From an uncultured Bacilli bacterium (GTDB taxonomy: Bacteria > Bacillota_I > Bacilli_A > RF39 > UBA660): 8,288 nucleotides of DNA. Of this stretch, positions 6,558 through 8,288 are shown piece after piece. Position 1 is the stretch's first letter, and each line of letters starts with the position of its first letter. The notes beneath the pieces were generated by a model. That model was not told the DNA's origin. It did no database searches and saw only the letters and a program-made list of their open reading frames with translations. Position numbers and translations under genes: made by a program. The DNA is taken from positions 1-8,288 of the forward strand of contig CASRZP010000061.1 in NCBI GenBank assembly GCA_949440065.1, read 5' to 3'.

Positions 6558-6854
6558 CTATTCTCCTACAATTACTTTGATTCTATCATTATTATAACTC
6601 AAACCATTCTCTTTGGCAATCTCTTGAATTTTATCAAGGCTAGCTAATTCGTCAATTTTCATGGTTAAGCTTTCATTTTTCTTTTGTTGAGAAGAAATCT
6701 TCTTTTTTTGACGTTCAACCTCAAAGTTAATTTTTGATAATGTTGCTTTAGAAAAAACAATGGTAATCGGAGAAGATACTACCAATAAAATGGTAAGAGC
6801 ATATACAAACTTTTCTAAACGACTAAACTTCCATTTTCTTTTTATTTTTTTCAA
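6558..6854 (-). CDS. ftsL: FtsL, cell division protein, with a TTG start
   Basis: A 98-residue bitopic membrane protein of the divisome; in the family it forms a complex with DivIC/FtsB and DivIB/FtsQ and helps activate septal wall synthesis. The basic N-terminus (about 1-15) is cytoplasmic, residues 16-34 form the membrane segment, and about 37-75 is a Lys/Glu/Gln-rich coiled coil, followed by a LDKIQEIAKENGLSY segment typical of FtsL. Sequence identity in this family is low, so the call rests on size, topology and its position between rsmH and pbpB. The start codon is TTG at 6854-6852, 16 nt after the rsmH stop, preceded by AAGAAGG 7 nt upstream; no in-frame ATG lies nearby. The weak start codon may limit its level. 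Confidence 0.88.
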   Translation of the reverse strand: MKKIKRKWKFSRLEKFVYALTILLVVSSPITIVFSKATLSKINFEVERQKKKISSQQKKNESLTMKIDELASLDKIQEIAKENGLSYNNDRIKVIVGE

Positions 6855-6870
6855 TAATGAACCTTCTTCC

Positions 6871-7803
6871 TTATTTTATTCTTTCTATTACTCTTAATTT
6901 AGAGCTTCTTGCACGAGGGTTTTTCTCTAATTCTTCGCTAGATGGAACAATGGCTTTATTAGTAAGCATACGAAAACTTGGTAAGTATTCTTTAGGTACA
7001 TTAGGTAATCCTTTCACTTTAGCATCAATCTCGGTGACTTCCTTAAAACGTTTTTTAATGATTTTATCTTCTAAGGAATGAAAAGTAATCACTGCTAAGA
7101 CTCCTCCTACTTCAAGTAAATTCATTGCTTGATTAATACTATCTTCTAATATTTCTAACTCGTGATTCACTTCAATTCGTATCGCTTGAAAAATTTGTCT
7201 TGCTGGATGTTTTTCTAATCGATATTTGATAGGAACAGCAGATTTGATAATTTCTACTAATTCAAGAGTCGTTTCAATTGGTTTACGCTCTCGGTACGAT
7301 ACTATTTTACTAGCAATATTTTTAGAAAACTTATCTTCTCCATATTGATAAAAAATTCTCGTTAGTTCGCTTTTAGAATAAGTATTTACTACTTCGTACG
7401 CACTAAGTGAGTTTTCTCTATCCATTCGCATATCTAATCTTGCATCTTGATGGTAACTAAACCCACGGTCTTTATCATCTAACTGTGGGCTAGATACACC
7501 AAGATCAAAAAGGATCGCATTAACTTTAGTGATACCTTGTTTTTTTAACTCTTCTGTCATATAAGAAAAGTTGGCGTGAATAACTGTATAATTACTTCCT
7601 ATTTTCTCTAAACGATTTTTACTATAATGAATTGCTTCAAGGTCCTGATCAAAGGCGAATAAATGTCCCCTTTTTATTCTTTTTAATATTTCACTACTGT
7701 GACCAGCGTAACCTAAGGTAGCATCCACCACAATACTATCGCTTTTTAAATTCAGTGCTTCAATTGATTCGGCTAATAATACACTAATATGCTTATTTTC
7801 CAT
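6871..7803 (-). CDS. rsmH: 16S rRNA (cytosine-1402-N4)-methyltransferase RsmH (MraW)
   Basis: A cytoplasmic SAM-dependent enzyme that methylates N4 of C1402 in the decoding centre of 16S rRNA. The 310 residues match the usual length. The SAM-binding motif VVDATLGYAGHS lies at 25-36, an acidic FAFDQD loop at 49-54, and the family signature ILFDLGVSSPQLD begins at 97, followed by DRGFSY and LDMRMD. Further conserved blocks are HPARQIFQAIRIEVNHEL, ITFHSLEDKIIKKRF and a C-terminal NPRARSSKLR. The start is placed at ATG 7803 rather than 7833 because AAGGGGA sits just upstream and the family begins with HxSVLL close to the N-terminus. The first 11 nt overlap the end of mraZ (ATG within the Tyr-Gly codons), consistent with translational coupling. 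Confidence 0.97.
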   Translation of the reverse strand: MENKHISVLLAESIEALNLKSDSIVVDATLGYAGHSSEILKRIKRGHLFAFDQDLEAIHYSKNRLEKIGSNYTVIHANFSYMTEELKKQGITKVNAILFDLGVSSPQLDDKDRGFSYHQDARLDMRMDRENSLSAYEVVNTYSKSELTRIFYQYGEDKFSKNIASKIVSYRERKPIETTLELVEIIKSAVPIKYRLEKHPARQIFQAIRIEVNHELEILEDSINQAMNLLEVGGVLAVITFHSLEDKIIKKRFKEVTEIDAKVKGLPNVPKEYLPSFRMLTNKAIVPSSEELEKNPRARSSKLRVIERIK

Positions 7804-8236
7804 AGCTTTCCCCTTCATCAAATAAATGTTCACTAATTTCTAAAATCTTTCCTTCTTGTTTTTTAATACTATCTTCCCATAAAGTTTTATCCCATAATTC
7901 CAAGTGATCCATTACGCCTAAAATCATAATATCATCACCTAATTTGGCATAAGTTTTTAAAAAAGAAGGAATAAGAATTCTACCTTGTTTATCTAGTTCA
8001 ATTGTGGTGGCACTAGATAAGAAAAAACGTAAAAAGAAGCGAACATCTTGTTTGGTAAACAAAAGGTAAGTTAACTTGTCAATAAAATATTTAAAATCTT
8101 TTTCTTGATAAAGATACAAACACTCATCTATTCCTTTTGTTAATATCAATTTATCAGGTAAAATTTCCCGATATTTACTAGGAATGATGACACGACCTTT
8201 ATCATCTAAATGATGTTCATATAATCCCATTAACAT
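7793..8236 (-). CDS. mraZ: MraZ, transcriptional regulator of the division and cell wall cluster
   Basis: A 147-residue DNA-binding protein with two AbrB-like SpoVT half-domains; the family forms ring-shaped oligomers and binds repeats in front of its own operon. The first half carries D12-K-G-R15 followed by VIIP (16-19), and the second D82-K-Q-G-R86 followed by ILIP (87-90), both intact, then a DHLELW motif at 110-115. The start at ATG 8236 gives the standard MxMGxYEH opening and has GGGGGAAG 4 nt upstream. A TTG start at 8266 would add ten residues but would begin inside the operator repeats. It is the first gene of the cluster and overlaps rsmH by 11 nt. Confidence 0.97.
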   Translation of the reverse strand: MLMGLYEHHLDDKGRVIIPSKYREILPDKLILTKGIDECLYLYQEKDFKYFIDKLTYLLFTKQDVRFFLRFFLSSATTIELDKQGRILIPSFLKTYAKLGDDIMILGVMDHLELWDKTLWEDSIKKQEGKILEISEHLFDEGESYGK

Positions 8237-8246
8237 ATTACTTCCC

Positions 8247-8270
8247 CCACTTTTTACCACATTCAACCAC
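8247..8270 (-). promoter_or_regulatory. Putative MraZ operator: three GTGG boxes at exact 10-bp spacing
   Basis: On the minus strand GTGG occurs at 8270-8267, 8260-8257 and 8250-8247, one helical turn apart on the same strand. MraZ proteins studied in E. coli bind TGGG-type repeats of 10-bp period, and in mycoplasmas AAAGTG-type repeats, in front of mraZ. The form, period and place fit such an operator. The last box continues into the mraZ ribosome binding site (GTGGGGGAAG). Confidence 0.8.
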
Positions 8271-8279
8271 TACGCATAT

Positions 8280-8285
8280 ATCATA
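8280..8285 (-). promoter_or_regulatory. Possible -10 box of the mraZ operon promoter
   Basis: TATGAT (8285-8280, minus strand) would put the transcription start near 8273, immediately before the three GTGG boxes. The matching -35 would lie beyond the window edge, so the promoter cannot be confirmed here. Confidence 0.4.
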
Positions 8286-8288
8286 CTA

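Noticed and set aside
6857..7081. Plus-strand ORF of 74 codons
   Set aside because: It is fully antisense to the 3' end of rsmH, a certain gene.
7804..7833. Longer rsmH from ATG 7833
   Set aside because: The added ten residues are mraZ coding sequence in another frame and include the AAGGGGA that serves ATG 7803.
8237..8266. Longer mraZ from a TTG at 8266
   Set aside because: It would begin inside the GTGG operator boxes, translate the ribosome binding site, and add residues absent from the family; ATG 8236 has the Shine-Dalgarno and the standard MraZ opening.
1..8288. CRISPR array, tRNA or rRNA genes, insertion sequence
   Set aside because: No spaced direct repeats, no cloverleaf or rRNA-like sequence, and no transposase or inverted-repeat pair were seen on either strand.

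Overview
The window is AT-rich DNA from a low-GC Gram-positive bacterium (Bacillota; Bacilli or Erysipelotrichia-like is my inference). TGG encodes Trp, and every gene that ends in the window stops at TAA or TAG with no in-frame TGA, so it is not a mycoplasma using code 4. Every gene I can support lies on the minus strand, so the window reads biologically from right (8288) to left (1).

Right part (8288-4402): the start of the division and cell wall (dcw/mra) cluster in canonical order, tightly packed: mraZ, rsmH, ftsL, pbpB. mraZ and rsmH overlap by 11 nt, the rsmH-ftsL gap is 16 nt and the ftsL-pbpB gap is 2 nt. In front of mraZ are three GTGG boxes spaced exactly 10 bp apart, the expected form of a MraZ autoregulatory operator, with the last box running into the mraZ ribosome binding site.

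Middle part (4401-2203): in Bacillus subtilis spoVD follows pbpB directly. Here about 2.3 kb of extra DNA separates them. It holds (i) a 48-codon unrecognised ORF with its own extended -10 promoter and an overlapping terminator; (ii) a broken surface-protein gene with a TasA/SipW-type N-terminus and a BspA-like leucine-rich-repeat C-terminus, inactivated by a nonsense codon and a frame change; and (iii) a 399-residue exported or membrane-anchored SGNH-hydrolase-like protein, with a strong promoter of its own, in which the catalytic Ser and His positions appear to be replaced.

Left part (2117-1): spoVD, the sporulation-specific class B penicillin-binding protein, keeps the one-PASTA layout and the Cys pair of B. 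subtilis SpoVD. It is preceded by a weak hairpin and a sigma-E-like promoter. It is followed not by murE or mraY but by a new extended -10 promoter and the first 22 codons of another gene that runs off the window.

Together, MraZ would tune the cluster, RsmH methylates 16S rRNA, FtsL and PbpB act in septal peptidoglycan synthesis, and SpoVD would make spore cortex peptidoglycan. The insertion between pbpB and spoVD gives the sporulation gene independent expression and is the part most worth a second look.
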